This document shows positions 1 through 15,664 of a stretch of DNA of 64,000 nt, piece after piece. How positions within the stretch are numbered: position 1 is the stretch's first letter; each line of letters opens with the position of its first letter. The translations under genes were made by a program, and so were the position numbers. The DNA comes from Theobroma cacao (lineage: Eukaryota; Streptophyta; Magnoliopsida; Malvales; Malvaceae): positions 18,845,069 through 18,909,068 of the forward strand of contig NC_030850.1 of assembly GCF_000208745.1 (NCBI RefSeq), written 5' to 3'. Under the pieces are notes generated by a model, which was not told where the DNA came from, ran no database searches, and saw only the letters and a list, made by a program, of their open reading frames with translations.

Positions 1-51
1 TACAACCCTCTCAAACTCCTCCTTGCCTCCTTGCTCCCAACCTTGGTCCAT
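1..51 (-). CDS. Possible N-terminus of a gene running off the left edge
   Basis: On the minus strand an ATG at 51-49 opens 17 codons that stay open to the window edge, rich in Gly and Glu (it begins MDQGWEQGGKEEF). A TATA-like stretch on the same strand near 190-200 would place transcription start about 100 bases before this ATG, which is reasonable for a plant gene. Seventeen codons are too few to recognise a family, and an open frame this short could be chance. No function is proposed. Confidence 0.3.
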   Translation of the reverse strand, partial: MDQGWEQGGKEEFERVV

Positions 52-1614
52 TATTCCCAGTACTAAATTTCATTCACTAATTAATATATTAACCCTACAG
101 TAAGATACTTTTAATTATATAGAAAAAAATAAACCATTTCACTTTGCCTACAAATATATTAAGTGAAGCCAACCAAAATTTGCATTGACTATGTTATAAA
201 TAGTGTGCAAATAAATGGCTCCCCTCCCCTGCGTCTAATTCGTATTAATTACCTTCTGGTTGATCTACTTACTCATCTCTCACAGCAAAGTTGTCAGTGA
301 AGTCAGTTTTTACATGATTTTCACATTTTATATTTAATGTATTAACAATGTATAATGAAATAATAATATAATTTAATAATGTATGCATGAAAATATGTCT
401 CGAGGTTGGTAATTATAAGGGATCCATCCACATTTCAACTTTGGACTTAAAAAAGAACTAGTGGGATCATTACTAACTTGTAAGATCTATCGAGTGCAAA
501 GAATGATTGCCGCATCCAACAAATATAGAACAGAATCTTATCCTTAGCTCATTCAATTCAACTACTATCAATTTCATGTCCCTCGTGTTGTCGCGTGTCG
601 ATGGAATTCGCAAAAATAAATAATAAAAAAAGAGAGAGAAATTTAGGGGTTTTGCACCCACCAACTGTATTTGATTCATTTTCTCTGTAAGATTTTAAAG
701 TTGACATTGTGTTCGCTTCAAAGGTATTTCATTCATTTTACACCAAAGTTGACATTGTCTTTGCATCAAGGAATAATGTCTGTAAAGTCCCCTAATTACC
801 TCGATTCAAGCAGCAGGCATTTTGTCACGACAGAATTCAGAAATCAAGGCGTTATGCTGAACGTGTAATAAGACAAAAGCCATGAAGGTTTGTGCGAGAC
901 CGAAATCTCTGAAACATGCAGTATCCCTTCTGCCTTTTTCTAAATTTTAAGTGGAAATAAATAGTAACTGATGTTTATTGATGACACTAGTTAAGATAAG
1001 ATGATATTTGTAACCAAAAGTATTATCAATCAATTCATTAGCTCTTCTTAAATTTAATAAGAATAATACATTCAATAAAGAAAAATTATTTTCTTTTAAT
1101 AATAATTTGACTAACCATAACTAATACCTACCACTTCCATATTTCTCCCGGTGTTAAACTGAAAAGCTTCTCATAAGAAAATAACAACATACCGTATCAC
1201 CATCGGCCAACTACGCAAAGCAAAATCAATTTCGCAAGTCTTACGGAATTGGATCCAATCCCTACATGGGCCACCTTGGCCATAGTTGTTCGTTTACATA
1301 TATGGGTACAAGGCTCCATTTGTAACTACTATGTGCATATGAAAAATCGATGAGCACAAAAGAAGCTATAAATTCAGAGGGAGAGAGATCAATTCGATGG
1401 TTGATATTCATTTTGCCATATGTACCAAAAGAAATCAACTAGTCAAGAGTTATCTCAACAAATCGTAATTTACATGGCCAAATTAGTTAAAGCCAAAGCA
1501 AAGAGAAGAGCATTATGTTATCAAACATTAACACAGCAAAATTCTGACATGACTCCCATGTTGAAACTCTCGCAGCAAGGGAGTGATTGGAAACTCTAGT
1601 AATAATATCAATCC
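52..1614. other. Intergenic spacer, no gene seen
   Basis: AT-rich DNA with only short, uncharacteristic open frames on both strands. The left part may be the promoter of the gene that leaves the window at position 1, with a TATA-like motif at about 190-200. The right part is downstream of the two-exon gene ending at 1615 and probably includes its 3' untranslated region. No repeat or RNA gene was recognised. Confidence 0.5.
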
Positions 1615-2426
1615 CTATTTGTCAAACTCCCATATGACGCCTCCATCCTCTGCAATTTTAGGACAAAAGACACATTAACAATAGCTCTACATCAAACTTC
1701 AAATGCATGCTTTGCCAAACCAAGAATGAGGTCCTTGACTTACTCCCAGAAACACCAAGTCATACCCCCCCAGTGTTTTCATGAAAATGTTATTTTGCAG
1801 GCCATTTTGTTGACTGCCATGCACACCCTTCATACCGGTATAAGGTGTGCACAAGGCCTTCCCCTTTCTTTCAAGTCTCTTCGGAAAATTAAGCTCGTCC
1901 TTTTCCCACTCTGTTCTCTCAGGATATGTATCCCTATCATATAATTGAAGAAAAGAGTTCTGCACTGGCCTCAGCCATTGGAGACTGTTTGCAGTTACAA
2001 TTTTTCTCTAAACTGATCTCATGTAAGCAACCAATAGGCTTTTTGTGTTTTAAATAATAATAATACTAAAAGTTCAAATGGATCATGCCACATGTCTTGC
2101 AGAGAGTAAAAGAATCAGTCTTTGTTCTAAGAGAAAGACGAATGAAGATAAGTATCTTTGCGTATACCTTTAATTTTCTTGTTTATCCAGACCTCCAGCA
2201 ACATCCCAGCACCAATACCACCAGCAATACATGCTCCATAGAAGGCAATAGCAGAAGGTAGGGACATTCGAGGAAGAAAATAACAATCTGGAATTTGTCT
2301 AATCTTCTTAGGAAGCCGCTTCTTTATAACTGGTTTAGCACCAGCACTGGGGTCCTTCTGCAACTCACTACCGATTGCTTTCCAGTCAACCCCTTTCAAT
2401 GGGTCCTTTGACTCTTCAGTTCCCAT
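1615..2426 (-). CDS. Small plant-specific membrane protein, 97 aa, two exons
   Basis: Exon 1 is 2426-2168 and exon 2 is 1649-1615. The donor is G|GTATAC at 2167 and the acceptor GCAG| at 1650. Joining them restores one frame of 97 residues ending in EFDK and a TAG stop. The N-terminal half is charged and basic, with a run KKRLPKKIRQIPDCYF. A single hydrophobic, glycine-rich segment follows (about residues 56-80, ending CIAGGIGAGML), then a short soluble tail; this looks like a small single-pass membrane subunit. From memory, the family is plant-specific and the Arabidopsis relative (At1g67350) was found in mitochondrial complex I preparations; that link is recollection and is not shown by the sequence. 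The second exon carries only 35 coding bases, so a simple ORF scan gives a wrong C-terminus reading into the intron. Confidence 0.85.
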
Positions 2427-3260
2427 TAATGATTTGATTACAAGCTCAGATCTTTTGAATCACAAAGAATATAATCCTCTGATGGAAAAGCAACCTAATA
2501 GAAGAAAAGCCACAAACTATTATAGCAAGGGTATCAAGGAGACGAGGCATGGGTGCCTGTGTGCACACACACAGAAATAATTGGCAGCATATATGCTCCA
2601 GAACAGCCAGTACACCCAATTTGCTGGTTAATGGAACATTTTAAACTACCTGTAAGCTTAATCCTATGAATCTTAATTCATGATAAATTTGTTATTAGCC
2701 AACCCTGAGGTTGCCAACGAAACCCAAGAGATGGCTGAAGATTACGAACTTCAAATGCTAAGAAAAAAAAAGAAGCAACAATCTGATAGGTCTTAACCAA
2801 GTCATCAACTAAATTCATGCATTACTACTGAACTATATCTTTTTAAAATCAGTGTTACTAAGATTGTACTGAAAGAATAAATTTCGGTAACAGCAAAGAA
2901 CACATGCTCAACCGCTCAGAGGTGTATATATATGTTGAACATTTCATGACCAAGTAGAAGCAGCAACTGGGTCAAAAAAAGGAAAATAATCTAATTTGTT
3001 TATCATCCCCAAATACAATCAGGATTTCCAAGAGTGTTTTCAGTATTCACAGAAACATGCAATCACAATCTGAAGCTTCTAAGATTTTAAATTAAAAATA
3101 AAGTTAATGAAAAGAACAAGGAAAGGTTTAGAAAACAATCAGTGAAATTACTTTGCAATAGATTGACAGGAGCAGGGCTCGCTAGCTTGGCATCGAAAGA
3201 CACAGAGATTTGAAAAATTGAAACTAGAGGAAAGATTTAGAGGAAGATAGGATTGGTGTT
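2427..3260 (-). promoter_or_regulatory. Probable 5' leader with a leader intron for the 97-aa gene
   Basis: A pyrimidine-rich stretch followed by CAG at 2479 is a good acceptor 52 bases before the ATG at 2426. A matching donor, AAA|GTAATT, is at 3151. The stretch from about 3152 to 3260 on the minus strand is pyrimidine-rich like a plant 5' UTR and contains a three-codon upstream ORF. A leader intron 3151-2479 is therefore plausible. An alternative first exon lies at 4154-4430. No transcript evidence is available. Confidence 0.35.
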
Positions 3261-4153
3261 TCTAAACTTGTTTTAGTTAAACATAACTTCCTCTTCTTGG
3301 ATTAAATGGGGCCTGATCAAAGAAATGACATGAGAAATCAAATTCATCCTTACCGATGCACAGAAGAAATCAGATTCATCCTTGATAGAAAAGTAATATT
3401 TGACTAGCTTCCTTCTGTTACAAGTATGTAACTTCTATGAATAATATCAATTGCTAGTAAGGTGTTTAAGCATGATGAATAAAATGATCCTTTTGTGATC
3501 AGACAACATGGAATCTCATTCAAAGAACCTGAATTACTGTTGACAATTTTTCAGTGACAGAGTAACAATTGACAGATACAAGAAAGCATGTGCAGATGCA
3601 TCAAACCAAGGATCTATTGCTGAAGCTAACACTCAGGCAAGTTCAATATAATAAATGAAGTAAATTAAATGGTCTTCATTGAACAAATGGCTCACTTTTT
3701 TTCATTTTTTCCATAAAAAAAATTCTTACGATACTTTTTCACCCTTTCTTGTATACCACATCCTTTAGGACCCTTTTCTGCAAAATATATTGCATTATAG
3801 AGCTTATAAACTAAGAACTGCTCCGAAAAGTTAAATTAAACAGAAAAAAGGGAAATTAAAGAAAAATCAACCTTAAGAGCCTACAAGTCTATGCGAACAA
3901 TATCTTAATATTTTTACTCAACATGTTCATTGGAAACTATGGTCAGAGGCTACTTGATGAGACGGTCTTCTGTTTTTCTCTTTGTCTATGATTCATTTCA
4001 TATATCCTTGAACTTACACAAGTACAATCAGGAAATAAGGGCAAAAGGATTTTACAAGCATCCTCGGTTTTTGCTGATAGTATTAGACTTCAAATTTCAA
4101 AATTATAAGCAGATTGAAACTTGAAATGAGCCATATATCTGAGAATATTAACC

Positions 4154-4460
4154 TGCCAATTCACTGAAATGAATGCCTTAGTTACGGACTCCCACAAAGC
4201 AGTGGAGGAGAGTGGATGCGAAACAGGGGCGAAGCACAAGGCAGTGGAGGATGGCGGCGGCAGAAAGAAAAAGAAAACGCTTCTGCAAAAAATAAATCGC
4301 TGTGAGGAAGTGGGGTTTTGGCAGGATCGCCTGGCGGAGGAAGGCGGAAGTGGAGCTAGGGTTTCTTTAGCGAGAGAGAGAGAGAGGTTGCGGCAGATGT
4401 TAGTCAAAGGGAGAGTGGAAGAAATGGAAAGAGAAAGCTTTTAATATATTTTCACAAAAT
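4154..4460 (-). promoter_or_regulatory. Candidate promoter and first exon, minus strand
   Basis: On the minus strand a TATA-like AAATATATTAAAA (about 4443-4455) is followed by a CT-rich stretch and an AAACCCTAG motif common in plant leaders. A donor-like CAG|GTTAAT occurs at 4153/4152. A 105-codon frame crosses it (it starts MTNICRNLSLSLAKE) but has low-complexity Pro/Ser/Phe content and matches nothing I recognise. It may be an upstream first exon of the 97-aa gene or an independent transcript. The overlapping plus-strand frame 4169-4444 looks like its antisense shadow. Confidence 0.3.
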
Positions 4461-4744
4461 AATCGAATGGCATGCCCCTTTCGGAGAATGGCAATTGTAT
4501 TCCCCTTATTCATTAGTATGCTTACCCTTGTTTGGTGGTATAGCTGTTACCGGCCTCTCTCGATAATAGGTTTTCCATAAGTTAAGAGATAGACTGAAAA
4601 AGTTATTGGTGATGGTTCTGTGAAATTATCATCATATTATTATATATAAGATAATGCTCACAGCTATGTTACGAAAAAAAAAAATTTAATTTGATATTTT
4701 TAAAATAATTTGTAAAAAAAGTTATATTCTATTAATCAATTATA

Positions 4745-5300
4745 TGAATGCATGATTTTTATTGATAGAGAAAAAGATAAATTATTATTAATTGAAAATA
4801 ATTATTTATTTTGATTTTAATTACTAAAAATTGCTGCTAAATATATGATTTTAAAACAGTACTTAATCAAAGACGATAATAATCCTGTTAAACATTCAGT
4901 AATATTTTTTAATAAAAATATATTATTCAAACAAAATAAATAATATTTTGTTAGATGATGTAATCAACATGCAAGACTTGTAATTAGCTAAATGTTAAGG
5001 GAATATAAACTGTTATATAATTGTCACATATGTCTAACTATGGTGATAGTTTGCTCTTCCTTTTGCCATATATATTTGTTTCTATTTTTTTTGTTTTTGT
5101 TGTGCTATATTGTATTACTGAGCATGAATGGATGGTTCTTGCTAGTAGAGAAAAAGATTAACTAGTATTAATCGAAGATAAGTTTATTTGCTGTGATTTC
5201 AATTATCGGAAACCTGCATCTATATATATATATACATATATAGTTATAAAATAGTACTTATCTAAAAAAGATAATAATTCTATCAAAGATTATTAGATAT
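4745..5300. repeat. Diverged direct repeat of about 150 bp
   Basis: Two stretches, about 4745-4895 and 5125-5300, share the same order of words: a GAGAAAAAGAT block, an ATTAAT-GAA-ATA block, then AGTACTTA followed by AAAGA-GATAATAAT. They differ by many substitutions and small indels and by a TA-rich insertion near 5220. This looks like an old duplication or two related transposon fragments. Confidence 0.45.
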
Positions 5301-6002
5301 ATAATAAAATATTAAGAAATGAAAGAATATATAACCTATACTATTTGTAATTAAGATAAACAATTGTTGAATATATGATAATAGTATAATGTAAAAATCT
5401 TATCAATATAAAATAGTTACTAATTTCTAATAATATCTGTTTTTTATATATAAAATGAATAGTTAAAGGTTATCAAATTCAATTAATTTGTTTATTCAAT
5501 GATGATTGTATGCTATATATATTGAGAAATGAGTAGACTTATTTTATTTTTTTTTATTTTGTTCAATGAATTGGATGGATATTTATTGAAATTTAAACAT
5601 TCATGTATGAAAAATATATCTAAATACTATAGATTCAGGTTTATGCAGAATAAGAGAAGATAAACAAAAAAATAATTAAATTGCAATTGATAAATATTAA
5701 ATGAATCTATCCTCTAAACATTAAAAGTTATAAATTATTGTTTTCAAGTATTTTTTGTTAAAATAAATAAAGAGTTTTTTTTTAAATAGGCCTTACGCAT
5801 AACGTGTTTTTGACAATAGACATCCTCATAATTTTAACTTAGCCAAGAAAATTAAAATTTGGACAAAATTACCCTTAATGAAATCGATCCATTTATTTGA
5901 CTCTGCGTTTCAACCCGAAACTTATTAACGGGTCAAGTATGTTTAGGTCTGCGCCTCAAACTGATTCATATTTTTTGAGCTTTTCTCATCAAACTATTCA
6001 TC

Positions 6003-6173
6003 TCTGGAGTATTCCTTACTAGAAAAAAAAAACATTTAAACATTTTGAGCATTTTGGAGTAGTTTTTAATACATGAAAAAAACCTGTGAGCGTTTTGAGC
6101 ATTGTTAAGCATTTTGGAGTGATATTTAATATATGAAGAAAAACTTTTGAACATTTTGAGCATTTTAAGCATT
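6003..6173. repeat. Tandem repeat, unit about 60 bp
   Basis: About 2.7 imperfect units, each containing TTTTGGAGT, a TTTAATA-ATGAA word, then one or two copies of TTTTGAGCATT. On the minus strand this produces the repetitive peptide MLKMLKMFK, which is an effect of the repeat and not a gene. Confidence 0.6.
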
Positions 6174-6271
6174 CATATTCGTTAATTATGTTGTTAAATG
6201 GAATATGGTGTATCGTTTGAAGTTGTTGATCTTGTTAAATGAAATTCAGTAGTTTTAGTGATTTTTGAGAA

Positions 6272-6486
6272 TTACATGACTAGTTTTTAGGCATTGCGTG
6301 ACTGATTTTGGATATTGCGTGACTAACTTTGGGTATTACGTGACTAGTTGATAGACATTGCGTGACTGACTTTAGACATTGCGTGGCTTGTTTATGATAA
6401 GGTATTGTGTGACTAGTTTTTGATAAGGCATTGCGTGACTAGTTGATAGGTATTGTGTGATTAGTTTTTGATAAGATATTTGACTA
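6272..6486. repeat. Minisatellite built on ATTGCGTGACTAG
   Basis: About nine units of 20-29 bp, each with a core close to ATTGCGTGACTAGTTTT followed by GATA(A/G)G. Units differ by a few bases and vary in length, as in a decaying minisatellite. Confidence 0.65.
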
Positions 6487-7480
6487 GAAAGAGAAATCGA
6501 GATTTAATTTTAAAATTTTTGTCTGAATGGCGGGATAGAGGAAACTGAAATCATTTTAACTTGTTTGAAATTGTTTAAAGGGTATTGTTGTCAAGTCATG
6601 TAAAAAATTGACTAAAAATAGTTAAAATTATAAAAAATAATATTTTTGAATTGAGCTTATGAAGAAGGTTATTTCTCACAATTTTCTCATAAATAAAAAT
6701 AAAAAAACCCTTCAAATGTAAAAAATAACGTAATTTTGGTACAAGTTGTACAAAAAAAATTAATTTAATTGAAAATGACAAGTGTCAACCATTTGATCCA
6801 ATCTATTATTCTACTTTTATATATATTATAGATGTTAAAACATAATGTTAACATATAAAAATTTTCATTTTTCACTTTTTCTTTATCTCTCCACCTCGTT
6901 CACCTCTCACTATTTTTCTCTCTAAATTATCAATAAAATAAATTTTTATTATAAATTATTAATATTTTAAAAATAAAAATAGCTAAAAAATAAAATTAAA
7001 TAATCATATTAAATTTTAGATCCTGTTATTGATCCTGGAGATCCTTGGCTTAACTTTAGATCTCCGAAGTAGAGATGAACCCCACCCAAGGACTCTTCAT
7101 TTTCATGTTACTCCCCAGCAAAACAGAACTGTTGTTCCTTGAAGGTTGCTGTTTGTATAAATGTTGATGCGGCAACAACCCTCAGGCTCGCCTGCCCATG
7201 CCACCACGTATTAACCAAATTCACCGTACATAATTTCATATTATTGTTATAGTATAAATTCACCGATTGAATTGATATCACGTTCATGACATCAAATTGA
7301 ATTACTATGGCTTGATTAGTTGAATTCATAACACCAACTGACTTTTGACTGATGGTATAAATTTTAATAAAAAATGAAAAGCTTAAGGTGTTTCCTAGTT
7401 TTACTAGTACATTTTCTGTTATGCTGTTGTAAGGTAAATTTACTTTGCACATAACAGATCATTACTACAAGTCTAACCAC

Positions 7481-7733
7481 GGAATACAAACACCTTGCGC
7501 CACTATGATCAGGTAATGTTGGGAGTCTTGCACGAGAAAAGAGAAACAACCACAAGCAAAAAATTGGATTACTCAATGAACAGGGGAGACAAGAAAGTTC
7601 TCAAGGAAGGATGCCAGCTCCTCTCTGCCCTAGAATATTCTCTTCTCTTGTTACAGTTTTGTCATATAAAAAATTGTATCAAGAAATTTGGAATACAGCA
7701 TCCCCACTCTTCCTGCCTGTGAATTGTGAAAGC
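7481..7733 (-). other. Probable 3' untranslated region of the HSP60 gene
   Basis: Minus-strand sequence directly after the HSP60 stop codon, with no conserved frame. It is less AT-rich than the spacer beyond it and contains long T-rich stretches typical of plant 3' UTRs. The end point is a guess. Confidence 0.4.
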
Positions 7734-12218
<4,485 letters not shown>

Positions 12219-12420
12219 GGTGGCGGAGCGCGGTGGCAAAGCAGCGGACAACGTTTTAGAGTTTAAGAGAGGTCTTAGAGAGCGAGAGAAAGAGAGAGCA
12301 TAAATGAAGGGAGGACAGAAGAATCCAGAAGAAATGTGCCTGACCTTTAATAAGGGTTTAGGGTTTTAGTGTGCTTCAGCCGTCAAGGAAGCCATCCGAA
12401 GGAAACGTTATAAAACGAGT
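12219..12420 (-). promoter_or_regulatory. HSP60 5' UTR and promoter
   Basis: Reading the gene strand toward the ATG: a TATA-like TTTTATAA (12408-12415), two overlapping telo-box motifs of the AAACCCTAA type (12352-12366), an imperfect heat-shock element TTCTGGATTCTTC (12318-12330; one mismatch to TTCnnGAAnnTTC), then a CT-rich stretch typical of plant 5' UTRs (12240-12300). Telo boxes are common in promoters of genes active in growing tissue. Element functions are inferred from consensus matches only. Confidence 0.5.
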
Positions 12421-12714
12421 AAATTTATTCCTTGCAGTAACAAAAATATAATACGATGTTCATCCGAATAAGAATGCAAAGAAATTGGTAAAGATTTTAA
12501 ATTCAAAGGATATAAAATATAACTTTTGCCTTTGTGGTGAAGTTTGAACTATTAAACTAGTATCTTGTCTTTGTCACCTAAAAATAACTGGGAAAAGAAT
12601 CACCAAGTTACATATACACAGAATCACTTAAAAGATTTGAAAATCCACCCTCCTTTCATTCAATTTTCAGACACAAACTCTTTTCTAAAAATATATATAG
12701 ATATATATTATAAC

Positions 12715-12745
<31 letters not shown>

Positions 12746-12789
12746 ATATTTGACTTGGACAGAAGGAATAAAGTTCAAGGCTAGGCACA
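12421..12789. other. Spacer between HSP60 promoter and Helitron remnant, with (TA)n
   Basis: AT-rich DNA with no gene. It contains an interrupted TA microsatellite at about 12690-12750. It marks the change from genic to transposon-rich sequence. Confidence 0.6.
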
Positions 12790-13351
12790 TGTAAATACTA
12801 CTTGTGAAATTCTGTCATTGCTCAAATACGTCTTTGTAGATCCTCGTTATGTTAATTATATAAGCATTTATTGAATTCACTATTTCATTAGAAGGTGTAA
12901 CAATCGTTCTTTGCTTTGTAAAGCATATGAAAGATCTGCATAATACTTGTCGTAAACTGTCAAGACAATACCTGTTGTTGGATCATCTACTAATAGGAGT
13001 AACAAATCATGCGGTAATTCAATCCAATTTGAATCATCCTCATTTTCATGGATTATTGTTTGAATATTTCTGCCGCTTATATCTAATAACCATTATGCAA
13101 GATGCTTGAATTCCCTCCCTTGTTTCTTCATCAAGATTGTCTCTTTGCAATCTCATATTTGTTTTTGATCGGAGTAACTTGTATTGGTCCCACAATAGTG
13201 ATTGGTTTATCATAGCATTCACGGTGTCTGTTTTTCTTCCACTTTTAGCAGCAGGTAATATTTATCTAAAATCTTTTTATGATAAAATTATTTTTCCTCC
13301 AAAAGGATTTAAAGTACTTTTAATGGAATCACTATCATCTTTTTACAGCAA
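12790..13351 (-). pseudogene. Helitron Rep/helicase remnant, copy 1, C-terminal helicase part
   Basis: Minus-strand translation gives, with frameshifts and stops, the order seen in Helitron Pif1-like helicases: FGGK then DFR-ILP (here degraded, with a stop in place of the usual GGD context), DTVNAMINQSLLWD, KTNMRLQ, later ERTIVTPSNEIVNSINAYI, then a frame change to TKTYLSNDRIS near 12810. It continues the helicase domain broken at 14254 by the MITE-like insertion 13352-14253. No complete open frame remains, so this is a dead fragment. Confidence 0.75.
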
Positions 13352-14253
13352 GTTTGGTTTGCGGAATAGATAGGAATGAAATAGAATAGAATAGTTATTA
13401 TATAGTTTGGTATGATCAATGGAATAGAGTAAAAATAGTTATTATGATTTATTGCAGTTTTTGATTAGTAAAAATAACTTTGGAATAAAAAAAAAATAGA
13501 AGATAACAAAATAAAAAAACTCTTTATTATATATATTATTTATTTTTAATTTTATTTTAGTTTTTAGATATTACTATTTTATTTGTAATTTAATTATTAA
13601 TATTTTATTTACAATTTAAATATAATTATGATTAAAATTTTAATACTTTTAATTAATTTTTAAATTCAAAATATTTTGTAATATATACTTGTAAACTTAA
13701 ACTCTTCATTATAATGAGATTTATTTTCATCAAAAACAAAACTACTCTTTATATAATTTAATAAAATTATACCAAAAGACAAAATTAAGTAAAATTTTTC
13801 TTTTGTAATCATTTAATTTTTATTTTTATTAAAAATTTAAAGTTTTAATAATGTAATAATTTATTATTAAGTATTAGTATTTTTATTTTTTATCTTTTTC
13901 TCTATTTGTATTTTTTATTTTTTAATTTATATTTTCACTTAATAATTTTAGAATTAATATTTTATTTATACTTTAAATATTAAAATATTACTATTTTTTA
14001 ATTTTTTTAATTTAAAACAATAATTTTATAAGTTTAGGTTTGTAATTTTTAAAAGTAATTAAGGACATTTTAGTTCAAAATGTTTTGAGCTCTATTTCCA
14101 TGGGAGTGGAATAACTAATACTATGGGGAGGGGTGGTACTAGTTGTTCCAAGATTTTGCAAAATTTTAAAGAGTGGTCGTTCCCTTCCTCCAAAGACAAA
14201 CCAAACATAGGGAGAAAATTTTTTGGGGGAAAAAACCATTCTCCCAACCAAAC
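13352..14253. mobile_element. MITE-like element inside the Helitron helicase
   Basis: About 900 bp of very AT-rich, non-coding DNA with imperfect inverted ends: the left end begins GTTTGGTTTGCGGAATAG and the right end read in reverse begins GTTTGGTTGGGAGAATGG. It separates two parts of one helicase domain (FETLDKTL on the right, FGGK on the left), so it is an insertion. I found no convincing target duplication, so the superfamily is not assigned. The right third recurs at 51830-52151 in the second Helitron copy at the same site. Confidence 0.6.
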
Positions 14254-15586
14254 ATGTCATTAAAGTTTTATCTAAAGTTTCAAACTGATGTCTATGAACT
14301 ATAAGAGCTTCATCTCATACTATCAAGCTATATGCTTGAACAAATATGGCAAGTTAAGTTTTTTTTTTTTAATTTGACTTATAGAACATTCATTAATTGT
14401 TAAAGGGATTTTGAGCCTTGAGTGAATTGTTCTGCCACCTAGTAAGAGTAAAAATGCAATGCTTGAAAAAAGTGCTAGAACAATTTTACCTATAGATGGA
14501 TTCCAGAAATAATAGTATTCCATAAATATGTTTTGTTTGTACCCCTATGTTCATAAACAAATATCATTTCTCCTTTGTCATTTTCAACTGATTGTTTAAT
14601 ACATTGATTAATATTCATTTTTTTAGTTTTGATACTAACTACAAATGTAATTCTTGAAGTTGAATTAAATTGTAGTTCATCTCTTCATATGTAACTTTAG
14701 TTTCTTGTAAATTTAAACTTGGTTAACTTGGCATTGGCAATTTAAATTCGGAAAAAGGGGTACAATTCTTGTTGAATATATCTTCCAAAGCAATCAATAC
14801 ATAAATTTTTGAATGATCTTTCAAAATTGAGTATTGCAAAAATGCAAATGCACACTTTAATCTATAGTTAATATCATTTGCAAACAAACGCTAATTATTT
14901 TCCCAAAGTGCTAGCAGATCTATTATCTCACAAAACATTATAATAGGTATAAAAAGTTGCCTTAGTTGTTAGCTTGAAGCCCATTGTGTAGCTTGAGCTA
15001 GTGCATCATTCCATTCTTGGTCATCACCTAACAAACCTAACGCTTTACATATTGCTTGATAAGTAGGATGCATAATACCATTGATTGTTCTAATTTGTTC
15101 ATAGCTAGTGACTTCGTTGACTACATTCAATACCATAAACATAAAATTTAATTCACCTAACTTCAGGTGTACATAATTTATTCTACCAATGACCTTTTTT
15201 GTTGTCTTCTCTTCTATTTCATCTCTTACTTATACCAAACAAATTTTATTGGGAAATCAGCATAGAAAAGGTGTTTAGCATTTTTATTAGTTACCATCCA
15301 TTTTATAAACACGGCTTTCCTTACATCTGGTCTATGAATTATTCTATCTAATCTCTCATTATCATTAGAGTAAACATTTTGTCGATTCGGTAAATGAATT
15401 ATTGATTTTTAAATTGCAAGTTCTCAATAATGTATTCTAAATCCAAAAAGTCTCCAACATGATTCATAAGTTGAAAAATATCTACAATTTAAATACGTTT
15501 TAATTTCATCTGTCTCAATACTCCTTTGTTACTGGTCTTGATTAGAAGACAAGTCAACATTTTTTAATATAGCTTGTGCTCTATCT
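14254..15586 (-). pseudogene. Helitron Rep/helicase remnant, copy 1, middle part
   Basis: Minus strand. The right part encodes, with stops, the linker resembling the CRYxSxxEAxWRxFGF segment of Helitron proteins. A stretch near 15000-15170 corresponds to the GELNFMCMVLN...GLLGDDQEWNDA block that is clean in copy 2. Lower down come a degraded Walker A (RGTNKT instead of GGTGKT, 14529-14546), KIVLALFSS...GGRTIHSRLKIPL (14323-14523), and a Walker B-like LIIW-EA region ending at the MITE. It joins the 50382 piece across an LTR insertion. Many in-frame stops show it is inactive. Confidence 0.8.
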
Positions 15587-15664
15587 TGTCACGACCCAAA
15601 TTTCGGGCCATGACCGGTGCATGGGCCTAATGGACGTAGTCCACTAAGCCCAAGCAAGCATATT

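Larger units (their letters stand above)
4461..7480. other. AT-rich intergenic region with decayed repeats
   Basis: No gene is visible in this 3-kb spacer. It contains a diverged direct repeat (4745-4895 and 5125-5300) and two blocks of short tandem repeats (6003-6173 and 6272-6486), listed separately. The remainder is AT-rich, probably decayed transposon sequence and promoter-distal DNA. Confidence 0.5.

Noticed and set aside
4169..4444. Plus-strand 91-codon frame rich in Lys, Glu and Arg
   Set aside because: It is the complement of a CT-rich leader-like stretch with a TATA-like motif on the minus strand; the charged composition follows from the purine-rich strand.
7108..7576. Minus-strand frames of 70 and 114 codons downstream of HSP60
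   Set aside because: No recognisable motif; they overlap each other in different frames and fall in the probable 3' UTR and spacer.
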